The translations under genes and the position numbers were made by a program. A DNA stretch of 64,000 bases from Leptospira montravelensis (lineage in GTDB: Bacteria; Spirochaetota; Leptospiria; Leptospirales; Leptospiraceae), in the NCBI RefSeq assembly GCF_004770045.1, contig NZ_RQFO01000020.1, positions 25,574 to 89,573 on the forward strand, read 5' to 3'. The notes under the pieces were generated by a model. The model was not told the origin of the DNA. It made no database searches and worked only from the letters and a program-made list of their open reading frames with translations. This document shows positions 26,694-34,173 of this stretch, piece after piece (the stretch's first letter is position 1; each line of letters starts with the position of its first letter).

Positions 26694-27425
26694 ATGAAGA
26701 TCATAACTGTTGCCAATATCAAAGGTGGAACATCTAAATCCACAACTGCCATCCATTTAGCGCTAGCACTATCAAAAAGAGGTACAACACTAGCAATAGA
26801 TATGGACCCTCAAGCCGACCTTTCGGACTTTTTCTTTCCTGAAGAACCTGTCGAGTTTTTCGATTCCGGAAATACCCTCTCCGTATTAAACGCAGAAACA
26901 ACACTAGCAGAGTCAGTAAAATCATCAAACAACATCGACGTATTACCATCGATCATTGAACTATCTGATTTAAGTTACCTAGCATCAAAAGATTTTTCTA
27001 TGATACCTCGCCTTAAAAACATCCTTCTAAAAGCAGACTACGATTACGTAGTAATAGACACACCTGGGTCAGGTTCTTCTGAAAATATTGCATCCTATCT
27101 CCCCGCTTCCACTATTCTAATTCCAGTCACGCCTTCCAAATGGGCTGTCAGAACCGTCGCCCAAGTATTAAAAAAAGTAGATGAAGCAGAAAGGTTCGAC
27201 GAACAATCCAAAAAAAAATCAGTAATGATCCTTCCATCTCAATGGGGAACATCGCAAAAACAAATGGATCTTCTTCAAAAATTAAACACAATCAAATCGT
27301 TAAAAATTTTAGAACCTATACCAAAAAATGACAGCATCCGGGACCGTACGGAAACTGGCAAACCTCTACAAGAAGGAAGTGCACCCTGGAAAGCTTTCGA
27401 AACTTTAGCGGAGAAATTAAAGTAA
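26694..27425 (+). CDS. parA: ParA partition ATPase
   Basis: A 243-residue protein with the deviant Walker A motif KGGTSKST (residues 10-17), switch I in IDMDPQADLSDF, Walker B-like DYVVIDTPGS (about 118-127) and the C-terminal ParA/Soj pattern. There is no N-terminal HTH extension, so it is a small (type Ib or chromosomal-like) ParA that does not autoregulate by its own DNA-binding domain. It should form dynamic ATP-dependent patterns that move ParB-parS complexes. It is followed after 27 bases by parB, and each side of it has an identical parS-like palindrome. Confidence 0.95.
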   Translation: MKIITVANIKGGTSKSTTAIHLALALSKRGTTLAIDMDPQADLSDFFFPEEPVEFFDSGNTLSVLNAETTLAESVKSSNNIDVLPSIIELSDLSYLASKDFSMIPRLKNILLKADYDYVVIDTPGSGSSENIASYLPASTILIPVTPSKWAVRTVAQVLKKVDEAERFDEQSKKKSVMILPSQWGTSQKQMDLLQKLNTIKSLKILEPIPKNDSIRDRTETGKPLQEGSAPWKAFETLAEKLK

Positions 27426-27443
27426 GGTACGCCGGCGTACTTT
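27424..27443. promoter_or_regulatory. Candidate parS site 2, between parA and parB
   Basis: The identical 20-mer to that at 26606. It begins inside the parA stop codon and ends nine bases before the parB ATG, so bound ParB could also regulate parB translation or transcription. Confidence 0.75.
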
Positions 27444-27452
27444 ATCAAACCC

Positions 27453-28331
27453 ATGAAAAACAAAGCAAATTATAACCCAGCCGATATCCTTTCAAGGGCA
27501 TCGGCAAGAACCTCATCCTTAAACCCATTCCTTAAAGAAGAAGGAACCACTCAACAGAATGCAACAGAAATCCCTGTTGATGAAATCTTAATAGAAAGTA
27601 ACCCCCGAAAAACTTTTAACGAATCTACAATCAAAGAACTTGCTGAATCCATTTCCCAATATGGACTATTACAACCTGTTGTTGTAAGAAAAAAAGCAGG
27701 TAAATATGAACTTATCAACGGAGAGAGAAGGTTTCGTGCCCACAAACTTCTAAAGAAAAAAACCATTTTAGCCATCGTCAAAAATGTGGAACAAATCGAC
27801 ATTTCCAAATTGCCAGAAATCAAATTAGTGGAAAATCTACAAAGAGAAGATCTGTCAGAATCTGATTTGGCTCTTTCTCTCCAGGAACTTAAAAACAGAC
27901 ACAAAGAAACCAACGACCAGCTAGCTAAACGTATCAACAAATCAGGCCAGTGGGTAAAAACAAAAATTGCACATGCGGAAATATTAAAAGAAACAAACAT
28001 CAATTCTAATTCCGACAAAAGTCATCCTATCTTTCAAATCCCAACAAGTTTATTTACAGAAATTGCACCTCTTGACGTATCCAATAGAAAAAAGGCAATT
28101 GACTACCTTCTTAAAGGTTTAGAAAAAAAAGGTGACTTCCCATCTCGCAATGATCTTAGAGAATTTGTTCGTCCCTTAAAACCAAGTAAACTAAAACAAT
28201 CGAAACCAAAAAATAACAATCTAGAGCTAAAAGACCTAAAAAACAAACTGCTCAAAATAAAAGAAAAAATTTCCCAACTCCAAAACGAAAAATCAATCGT
28301 GGAAGAGGCAATTCGAAAGTTTAAAAAATAA
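27453..28331 (+). CDS. parB: ParB centromere-binding protein
   Basis: A 292-residue protein. The N-terminal part contains the conserved IPVDEILIESNPRKTF, then the CTPase boxes LINGERRFRAHKLL (GERRFRA, residues about 93-99) and KLVENLQREDLSESDLA. The HTH region follows (NDQLAKRINKSGQWVKTKI, about 155-175). The C-terminus is a highly charged coiled coil (about 255-292) for dimerisation. All features fit the ParB/Spo0J family. It is co-directional with parA. It probably binds the two 20-base palindromes flanking parA. Confidence 0.95.
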   Translation: MKNKANYNPADILSRASARTSSLNPFLKEEGTTQQNATEIPVDEILIESNPRKTFNESTIKELAESISQYGLLQPVVVRKKAGKYELINGERRFRAHKLLKKKTILAIVKNVEQIDISKLPEIKLVENLQREDLSESDLALSLQELKNRHKETNDQLAKRINKSGQWVKTKIAHAEILKETNINSNSDKSHPIFQIPTSLFTEIAPLDVSNRKKAIDYLLKGLEKKGDFPSRNDLREFVRPLKPSKLKQSKPKNNNLELKDLKNKLLKIKEKISQLQNEKSIVEEAIRKFKK

Positions 28332-28395
28332 CCTTTCGAATTTTCCCAGGACAAAGAGTAGTTACTATTTTTTCCACATTCTAATAGAAAAAAAC

Positions 28396-28424
28396 TTGTA
28401 CTCTATTCGAATGCATTATAGATT
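28396..28424 (+). promoter_or_regulatory. Promoter of small RNA candidate, module 2
   Basis: CTTGTACT as in module 1, with -10 candidates TATAGA (15-base spacer) or TAGATT (17-base spacer). It lies 65 bases after the parB stop. Confidence 0.45.
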
Positions 28425-28429
28425 GTTCT

Positions 28430-28502
28430 TAATCCTTAACCGGGTTGAACAATAAAAGCCCTAGGAAGTGTGGTAGCGACCTGGGGCCTATTTCTCTCTC
28501 CC
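28430..28502 (+). ncRNA. Candidate antisense-like small RNA, module 2
   Basis: Plus-strand unit of about 70 bases. TTAACCGGGT (28436-28445) comes first, then GCCCTAGG...CCTGGGGC (28458-28487, 8 pairs with one G-U) with a 14-base loop holding TGTGGTAG at exactly the same loop position as module 1's TGTGGAAG, then a T/C-rich tail. The loop is perfectly complementary to CTACCACA in leader hairpin H-B. 28440-28455 is complementary to leader 28655-28670 (14 Watson-Crick pairs, one G-U, one mismatch). The tail has a weaker T-run than module 1. Confidence 0.58.
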
Positions 28503-28542
28503 ATCATTCCCCAATATTTATGACTCACGAAATAAACCTCCC

Positions 28543-28572
28543 AATGAGACAGCCAAGGAATTATGTCTCATT
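28543..28572. promoter_or_regulatory. Inverted repeat upstream of the HTH promoter, module 2
   Basis: AATGAGACA and TGTCTCATT, 9-base arms with a 12-base spacer. The right arm is part of the 13-base block shared with module 1 (ATTATGTCTCATT). It sits six bases before the TTGACA box. Confidence 0.55.
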
Positions 28573-28578
28573 TTTCTC

Positions 28579-28607
28579 TTGACAAAATTTCAGAATCTGT
28601 ACATCTA
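28579..28607 (+). promoter_or_regulatory. Promoter of the HTH gene, module 2
   Basis: TTGACA at 28579-28584. The -10 candidate is TACATCT, 15-16 bases on, aligning with TACTAAT in module 1. Confidence 0.55.
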
Positions 28608-28867
28608 GGGAACGTTCGGGTCACACAACCGAACACGGCTCTACCACAATGCCGTTGTTGTTCAAACCGGAATTTCTAAAAAAGTTCCGAAAGGACGTTC
28701 GAAAGAACTTCCAATCTTTCTTAACTCTAATTTGACCGAAGGTTTGTATAAAACAAAAAACAAATTTTCCTTAGTAGAGTAGGGAAGTTATACCATAAAG
28801 GTGTATTGGCAAAAACCTACCAAACGCTCGTAGCCGGAGAAGTGTTAGTTTGGCGGAAGGAACCTAT
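28605..28867 (+). promoter_or_regulatory. Structured 5' leader of the HTH gene, module 2
   Basis: Same order as module 1. H1 is GTTCGG...CCGAAC (28614-28634). H-B is ACGGC...GCCGT (28635-28655), with the loop containing CTACCACAAT. H3 is CGGAA...TTCCG (28668-28689). The conserved block GGACGTTCGAAAGAAC follows (28693-28714 in full, 20 of 22 bases equal to module 1). The distance from H-B to that block is 37 bases, against 36 in module 1. The segment pairing with the small RNA overlaps the left arm of H3 in both modules. Confidence 0.68.
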
Positions 28868-29491
28868 ATGAAAACAAGTCGAACAGGAATTTGGATTCCC
28901 GTTTGGATAGAGAAATTGAACCTTTCTCATAGCCAAACTAAGTTATATGCAGAAATTGTATCTCTCCACGAAAAAGGAGGATGTTTCGCCTCTAACCGTT
29001 ATTTTGGAGAATTACTGGGCCTTAAAATGGACACAGTTTCAAGACTCATTACCTCACTAAAGAAACTGGGTCTTTTGGAACAAACAGGATTTGATGGTAG
29101 AAAACGATTTTTAAGACCAATATTTTCGCAACCAACTGTGAAAGAATTACAAACATTCACTAAACCCTTGGAAAAAAATCCAATAGTAAAAACAGAGACA
29201 GACCGAATTTCATTCCCGAGCAGGTTCCCGAAAAAATCCAATGCAGGTTTGGAAAAAATTCAGCCTTCTTATACTAGTACAATAAAGGTACATACAAATG
29301 TACAAAATAAACCGTCATGGGAAGAATTTAAAAGTTGGAGCGAAAAGTCGTTATCAATTTCTACTTATACTCAAATTTCTAGACTAACTTCACCAGACTT
29401 TTTACAAGGGACTTTAAGTTTGATTTGGAAAAACTGGATGGAAACGCAAAACAAAAACTTTCAATGGAAAGAAGCAGGTAAATGCGTTTAA
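28868..29491 (+). CDS. Winged-helix (HTH_36-like) protein, probable replication initiator, paralogue 2
   Basis: A 207-residue protein from the ATG at 28868, which has GGAAGGA about seven bases upstream. A TTG at 28850 lacks that support. Residues 10-80 match the same winged-helix pattern as the protein at 25359-25940 (RTGIWIPVWIEKLNLS, KGGCFASNRYFGELLGLK, DTVSRLITSLKKLGLLEQTG, GRKRFLRP). The linker is divergent and the C-terminal block WEEFKSWSEKSLSISTYTQ is conserved. Two paralogous initiator-like genes on opposite sides of parAB suggest a duplicated rep unit. The Rep function is inferred, not shown. Confidence 0.8.
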   Translation: MKTSRTGIWIPVWIEKLNLSHSQTKLYAEIVSLHEKGGCFASNRYFGELLGLKMDTVSRLITSLKKLGLLEQTGFDGRKRFLRPIFSQPTVKELQTFTKPLEKNPIVKTETDRISFPSRFPKKSNAGLEKIQPSYTSTIKVHTNVQNKPSWEEFKSWSEKSLSISTYTQISRLTSPDFLQGTLSLIWKNWMETQNKNFQWKEAGKCV

Positions 29492-29516
29492 TCAATTATT
29501 TGATTTAGGAAAACCA

Positions 29517-29708
29517 ATGTTGATTTATAAACATACAAAAACAGGAAATTTATACCTTAAACTGGATGAGGCTAAAAATTGTACCAACGCCAATGATGGC
29601 CAACAAATGGTTTTTTATTGTGAATATGGAAAAGAAAACCCAATGAAATTTGTTAGAGAGAAGTCCGAATTTTTAGAAAAATTTGAAGTAATGAATCTTC
29701 AAAACTAA
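29517..29708 (+). CDS. Small DUF1653-like protein
   Basis: A 63-residue protein. The ATG has AGGA about six bases before it, and the gene follows the HTH gene after 25 bases, so it is probably co-transcribed. IYKHTKTGNLYLKL at the start and MVFYCEYGK...FVREKSEFLEKFE at the end recall the DUF1653 pattern (beta-rich, about 60-75 residues, found on plasmids and phages). The function is unknown. Confidence 0.65.
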   Translation: MLIYKHTKTGNLYLKLDEAKNCTNANDGQQMVFYCEYGKENPMKFVREKSEFLEKFEVMNLQN

Positions 29709-29718
29709 TGGTTTATTT

Positions 29719-30306
29719 TTAAATAGCAAACCTTAGGATATCTTCAGCCATTTCTAGTTTTGTTTTTTTCAGTGTTTTACTTTCTGTTTCTGGAAAATCA
29801 GTTTCAATGGATAGATTACTGTAACCGTGAACAAGGGACCAGGCCATAAGGGAAAAACTTCGATGGTTTTCTTTTCTACGTTTAGTTTTTAAATAAAATC
29901 TACATCCACGAACCAAAATTGCATAAGACTTCAATTTGGATCGTTTCAAAATTGAAGTCTCATTGGATCGTTTCGTCTGAAACATCAATCTGTAATAATT
30001 TGGGTTTTTAATTGCAAATTGAATGTAAACTAAACCTAATTTCACAAAATATTCATCTGGGTTTTTGGGATTTTGAGACACTTTTTTTTGTAGAGATCCA
30101 AGTTTATCAAATCCTATAGAAGATAAAATTTCTAAAACTTCTTCCTTATCTTGGAAATGCCTATACACAGCAGCATGAGAAACTCCAGATAAGTTTGCTA
30201 CTTCTCGTAGAGAAAAATCGGCAGCACCTTTCTTTTGTAATAATTTATGGCAAGTTTTGATAATGGTATTTTTCAGATCACCGTGATGGTAGGAGGTACG
30301 TTTCAC
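29719..30306 (-). CDS. TetR-family repressor, divergent from a thioesterase gene
   Basis: A 195-residue protein from a GTG at 30306 (the codon context gives no ATG alternative). The N-terminal domain carries FSLREVANLSGVSHAAVYRHFQDKEEVLEIL, a classic TetR helix-turn-helix (about residues 28-55). The C-terminal part resembles the TetR_C_33/WHG subgroup, with SLMAWSLVHGYSNL near the end. Two copies of a 19-base operator-like palindrome lie between this gene and the divergent thioesterase gene, so it probably controls both. The ligand may be an acyl-CoA or another lipid by context. Confidence 0.87.
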   Translation of the reverse strand: MKRTSYHHGDLKNTIIKTCHKLLQKKGAADFSLREVANLSGVSHAAVYRHFQDKEEVLEILSSIGFDKLGSLQKKVSQNPKNPDEYFVKLGLVYIQFAIKNPNYYRLMFQTKRSNETSILKRSKLKSYAILVRGCRFYLKTKRRKENHRSFSLMAWSLVHGYSNLSIETDFPETESKTLKKTKLEMAEDILRFAI

Positions 30307-30324
30307 AAAATAAATTTGTCAAAT

Positions 30325-30343
30325 AAGTTACCAATGGCAACAT
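30325..30343. promoter_or_regulatory. Probable TetR operator, site 1
   Basis: AAGTTACCAATGGCAACAT. Its reverse complement matches the second site at 15 of 19 positions, consensus ATGTTRCYATTGGTAACWT. Confidence 0.65.
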
Positions 30344-30366
30344 TTTTCTTGAAAAAAAATCAATAA

Positions 30367-30385
30367 ATGTTACTATTGGTAACAT
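30367..30385. promoter_or_regulatory. Probable TetR operator, site 2
   Basis: ATGTTACTATTGGTAACAT, a perfect 7-5-7 palindrome that ends 14 bases before the thioesterase ATG and overlaps its promoter or ribosome-binding region. Confidence 0.7.
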
Positions 30386-30399
30386 AGGAAGGTTGTTTT

Positions 30400-30873
30400 A
30401 TGCATACTCATACCAAAGAAGAAACGCAAAAGATTTTAGATGATATGACAATCAATTTTAATAATGGGGGAAGGAAAATTACTGTTCCACCTCCTATTTT
30501 TGTAGCTATGAAGGCTGAAATTTTGTCTTATACAAAAGGAAAAAGTATAACTGTTGCCTTTCCTGTTTCAGAAGACCAAACAAACCCAATGGGGATGATG
30601 CAAGGTGGGGTAATTGCCGCTGCATTTGATAATGCCTTTGGGCCTCTAAGTTATCTGGTGGCAAAACGACCCACAACTACAATTGATATGAATATACAAT
30701 ACATTCGCGGTGTGGCAGTAGGGCAAAAAGTAATCGTAAAGGCAACTGTGGAGGCAAAAGGATTTTCCACAATACATATGGTAGGTGAAATGCGAACAGA
30801 AAAGGATAAACTTTTGGCAACCGCTACAACAAATCTTCTTATTCTGAAAATTCCCGGTGGGTTAGGGGAGTAA
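30400..30873 (+). CDS. Hotdog-fold thioesterase (PaaI/4HBT family)
   Basis: A 157-residue protein. The hotdog helix is preceded by NPMGMMQGGVIAAAFDNAFG (residues about 64-83, the conserved GGxxAxxxD segment with the catalytic Asp/Glu region), then TIDMNIQYIRGVAVGQKVIVKATV as the central strands and LLATATTNLLIL at the end. The family hydrolyses acyl-CoA thioesters. The specific substrate is unknown. The ATG has AGGAAGG nine to ten bases upstream. Regulation by the divergent TetR through two palindromes is likely. Confidence 0.9.
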   Translation: MHTHTKEETQKILDDMTINFNNGGRKITVPPPIFVAMKAEILSYTKGKSITVAFPVSEDQTNPMGMMQGGVIAAAFDNAFGPLSYLVAKRPTTTIDMNIQYIRGVAVGQKVIVKATVEAKGFSTIHMVGEMRTEKDKLLATATTNLLILKIPGGLGE

Positions 30874-30878
30874 AAATT

Positions 30879-31523
30879 CTAGTCTTTGTAATCGTACCTT
30901 TCTAATACCATTTCAATGATCGTAGGTGTACAGATAGTTGTGTCATTGAAATGTTGGCTCATAATTACACCATGAAGAAAGGTTTTGATAAGTATCATTT
31001 CTTTGTCAGGGTCTTTGATTCCGTAGGATCTGAATCTTTCTTTCATCGCCTCTTTAAAAGGAGCAAATCGTTTCTCCACATTTTCAACCATCTTTTTCGA
31101 TAGAGAAACCGAACCAGGTTGGAAAAGACAAACGGATATCAAAATCATCGTTTTTCTCTCTTCCTTTGCAAATTGGATGGATCGATTAAAAAATTCTCTT
31201 ACATACTCTTTTGCAGAAAGGTTGGGAGGGATATTGTTATAAAATTTCTCTTGTTTGGCGAGGTGAGAATCAATGATTTGTTCAAAAATCTGGTTTTTAC
31301 TCTTAAAATAATTATAAGCTAGGCCCTTGGAAATTTTTGCATGGTTGGCAATCATCTCCATTGTTGTTTGTGAGAACCCGTGTTTTGCAAATAAAGCAAT
31401 CGCAGAGGCAAGAATCCTTTCGATAGATTTTTCCCGGGCCTGCTGCTTTTTGTTCTCTGATTTCTGTGAGGTCTTTATGGGCACTGGCTTCACCGTTCTG
31501 GTATTTCCTAATTTCGCAAACAC
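30879..31523 (-). CDS. TetR/AcrR-family regulator
   Basis: A 214-residue protein from a GTG at 31523. Residues 1-28 are a basic extension (KTSQKSENKKQQAREKSIER), followed by the TetR helix-turn-helix (SAIALFAKHGFSQTTMEMIANHAKISKGLAYNYFKSK in segments, about residues 38-75). The C-terminal domain resembles TetR_C_7/13 types. It is convergent with the thioesterase gene five bases away and opens towards the ppnP gene, which could be its target. The ligand is unknown. Confidence 0.87.
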   Translation of the reverse strand: MFAKLGNTRTVKPVPIKTSQKSENKKQQAREKSIERILASAIALFAKHGFSQTTMEMIANHAKISKGLAYNYFKSKNQIFEQIIDSHLAKQEKFYNNIPPNLSAKEYVREFFNRSIQFAKEERKTMILISVCLFQPGSVSLSKKMVENVEKRFAPFKEAMKERFRSYGIKDPDKEMILIKTFLHGVIMSQHFNDTTICTPTIIEMVLERYDYKD

Positions 31524-31600
31524 TTTTTAATGCCAAATCGACGAGATTGAAGTTTTAGAATTCACTTGGAAGTCTCGAACCTATCTATTTTTTGGTCTTT

Positions 31601-31912
31601 ATGAGTTCATTTGAATCCGTAACAGTACTAAAGCAAGCCAACATTTACTTCAACGGGAATGTCACCAGCAGGACCGTTTTGTTTCCGAATGGGGAAAAGA
31701 AAACTTTGGGAATTATGATGCCCGGAGATTATGAGTTTGGTACCAACCAAAAAGAAATAATGGAAATCCAATCAGGAAAATTATCTGTACTTTTACCAGG
31801 ATCCGAAACATGGCTTCAAATTGACGGTCAGTCAGTATTTGAAGTCCCTGCAGGATCCAAGTTTAAACTAAAAATTCAAACAGTAACAGACTATTGTTGT
31901 TCTTATGTTTGA
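31601..31912 (+). CDS. ppnP: Pyrimidine/purine nucleoside phosphorylase PpnP
   Basis: A 103-residue protein from the ATG at 31601; a TTG at 31592 is less likely. It matches the PpnP/YaiE (DUF1255) cupin family along its whole length: VTVLKQANIYFNGNVTSRTV, the KTLGIMMPGDYEFGT segment, EIMEIQSGKLSVLLPG, then PAGSKFKLKI and a C-terminal DYCCSYV. The family does phosphorolysis of several nucleosides to the base and ribose-1-phosphate. The last ten bases overlap the convergent yegP-like gene. Confidence 0.92.
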   Translation: MSSFESVTVLKQANIYFNGNVTSRTVLFPNGEKKTLGIMMPGDYEFGTNQKEIMEIQSGKLSVLLPGSETWLQIDGQSVFEVPAGSKFKLKIQTVTDYCCSYV

Positions 31913-32082
31913 TCGTCGATTTCCGCTGAGCTCGCATTGTTTTTAACGGAAGCAATTCCGTTTTCACATGCTTGTTTAGAAGAATACCCTTCGCTTGATG
32001 CAATGATTTCTCCATTAGATGCTTTGAGGCGGAAGCGGAATTCTCCTGCTTTGTCTTTATAAATTTCGAATTTTGCAGCCAT
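31903..32082 (-). CDS. YegP-like DUF1508 protein
   Basis: A 59-residue protein. The ATG at 32082 has AAGGAG eight bases upstream; the ATG at 32106 is probably not used. It is a single DUF1508 unit: FEIYKDKAGEFRFRLKASNG, EIIASSEGYSSKQACENGI and the tail VKNNASSAEI. E. coli YegP has two such units. The function is unknown. Confidence 0.88.
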   Translation of the reverse strand: MAAKFEIYKDKAGEFRFRLKASNGEIIASSEGYSSKQACENGIASVKNNASSAEIDDQT

Positions 32083-32216
32083 AAAACTAACTCCTTGGTT
32101 TGCCATGAGGATTCATTGTTTTTTGTTTTTGGCAATACGTTTTCTATTGGAACCTGAATTTGAATTTCAATGGATGCGATCTAAAAGTACATTGGCAATA
32201 AGTTCGTCAATTGCCA

Positions 32217-34082
32217 ATGATCCAAATGCCTAGAATTAAATTATTTCTTTTCATTTTGGTACTAATCTCCTGTGGTAATCAGTTACCTGAGCGCCCGCTC
32301 ATTCAATTTAGTTTTGAAAACAAAACCTTAGAAGAAATTTATTCAGATAAAGTTGTTTGGTCAAAAGCAAATGAAATGAAATATCATTTTGGCTATTGGA
32401 AACCTTCAGTTTGGGTAAAATTTGAAATAATGAATCCAGAGAATGAACCAAAAGACTATATTTTGGAATTAGAGTCTCCTTGGGTTGATAAGGTTTTACT
32501 GAGCTGGCGAACAAAAGAAAATATCGTAAAGAAAACTTTTGATGGTTCATCTTCTTTTTCTGCAAGAGAAATACCGCATAGAAATCCAGTTTATAAACTT
32601 ACACTTGATCCTTTCGAAACCAGAACGGTCTATGCTTATATAGAAAACTCAGGTATATTAAATGCACCATTTCGAATTTGGAAAATAAATTCTTTTTTTG
32701 ATCGGATAGAGAGAGATTATATAGCAAATGGAGTTTATTTTGGGATCATTTTTGCTCTTTTGTTATATAATCTGCTAATTTATGTTAGTGTCCGCGAAAA
32801 GGCATATATTTATTATTGTTTGTATTTAACTTCGTTGGGAATTAATTATTCTTTGCTCGGTGGATTCTTTAAGCAGCTGCTAGGACCTGAGCTTGAAATG
32901 TCGGTCAAACCATATTTGTATGTTTCTGTTAATTCGTCGTTAATGTTTGTTGGTTTATATTCTCTTTCTTTTTTAAATTTAAGGAAAGTAAATCGACGCT
33001 TAGATCAGTTGATTCTTTTTAGTGTCGTTGGTTTTGGAATTATGGCTCTATTGTCTTTTATATTGCCATACAATTGGATGGAAGTGTCTTTTATATATAC
33101 GTTTCCTTACATGTTTTTACTGCTAATGTCTGCGGGTGCGTATTCCTATACAAAAGGGATAAAATCGTCTTCGTTTTTTTTGCTCGCTTGGTTTACTTTA
33201 TTTATTGGGGTGATCGCCGATTCTTTAACAAAGGCGGGTTTAATTCCTTTTTCTACTTTTGGTCGATATGGAGTGCAAATTGGAACTGCATTTGAAGTTA
33301 TACTGTTTTCTTTAGCTTTGGGTCGGCGTCTTCGTTTTCTATTGGAAGAAAATTTGATGTCAAAAAATGAGTTAACAGCGATTAAAAAAGATTTAGAAAC
33401 AGCAAGAAAAATTCAAATGCGAATTTTGCCGGACAAGTTGCCTCAGAATCAAAATCTAACTATGAAAGTGTCTTACCAACCTTTATATGAAATAGGTGGA
33501 GACTTTTATGATTTTTTTGATTTCTCCGAAGGTTTTGGATTAGTCATTGCGGATGTGACTGGTCACGGAGTGAGTGCTGCTCTTGATTCCTCCACAGTTA
33601 AAATTGCATTTAGAAATGCCAAAGAGTATAAACATTCTCCTAAAGAATTGATCGCAGCAATGAACCGTTTTCTTTGCACAAGCCTTCATGCACGTTTTGT
33701 AACTGCTGCGTATTTTTATATTAATTTTAATGAGCTGAAGTTGCACTTCAGTGCAGCGGGTAGCCCGCCCTTTGTAATCATACGTAATAGAGAAATAGAA
33801 TCATTCGAATGCCCAGGACTTCTACTTGGAGTCAGACCCAATTTCGAATACGAACAAAAAATGGTTCCTTTACAAAAAGGGGATAGGTTGTTGATTTTTA
33901 CCGATGGCCTTTATGAGAATTTAAAACCTGATTTGGATTTTGCTTCTATTTTATATCCTGAGATATTGCCAATTGTAGACCTTACAGAAGATGAATTTCA
34001 TAAAAATCTTTTGAACCGTCTCTCGAAAATGCGACAAATTTCAAAGGATGATATTACATTAATCTCTCTCGACATACATTAA
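32217..34082 (+). CDS. 7TMR-DISM sensor with SpoIIE-type PP2C phosphatase
   Basis: About 621 residues. The ATGs at 32217 and 32226 both lead into a signal peptide with the lipobox LISCG. Order seen: the extracytoplasmic 7TMR-DISMED2 domain (about 30-160), seven transmembrane helices (7TMR-DISM_7TM, about 175-375), a coiled coil with KNELTAIKKDLETARKIQ (about 385-410), then a SpoIIE/PP2C domain with GGDFYDFF, VIADVTGHGVSAAL (metal Asp), LHFSAAGSPPF and LLIFTDGLYE. It should be a Ser/Thr phosphatase of a partner-switching pathway driven by an external ligand. No anti-sigma or antagonist gene is adjacent. Confidence 0.93.
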   Translation: MIQMPRIKLFLFILVLISCGNQLPERPLIQFSFENKTLEEIYSDKVVWSKANEMKYHFGYWKPSVWVKFEIMNPENEPKDYILELESPWVDKVLLSWRTKENIVKKTFDGSSSFSAREIPHRNPVYKLTLDPFETRTVYAYIENSGILNAPFRIWKINSFFDRIERDYIANGVYFGIIFALLLYNLLIYVSVREKAYIYYCLYLTSLGINYSLLGGFFKQLLGPELEMSVKPYLYVSVNSSLMFVGLYSLSFLNLRKVNRRLDQLILFSVVGFGIMALLSFILPYNWMEVSFIYTFPYMFLLLMSAGAYSYTKGIKSSSFFLLAWFTLFIGVIADSLTKAGLIPFSTFGRYGVQIGTAFEVILFSLALGRRLRFLLEENLMSKNELTAIKKDLETARKIQMRILPDKLPQNQNLTMKVSYQPLYEIGGDFYDFFDFSEGFGLVIADVTGHGVSAALDSSTVKIAFRNAKEYKHSPKELIAAMNRFLCTSLHARFVTAAYFYINFNELKLHFSAAGSPPFVIIRNREIESFECPGLLLGVRPNFEYEQKMVPLQKGDRLLIFTDGLYENLKPDLDFASILYPEILPIVDLTEDEFHKNLLNRLSKMRQISKDDITLISLDIH

Positions 34083-34173
34083 TTTCTGAAATCAGTGCCT
34101 CTTGACTTTCTGTATTCGTTGTAAATAAATCCTTGCTAGAATGAACAAAGTTAGTCCAATTACCTGCTAGTCA

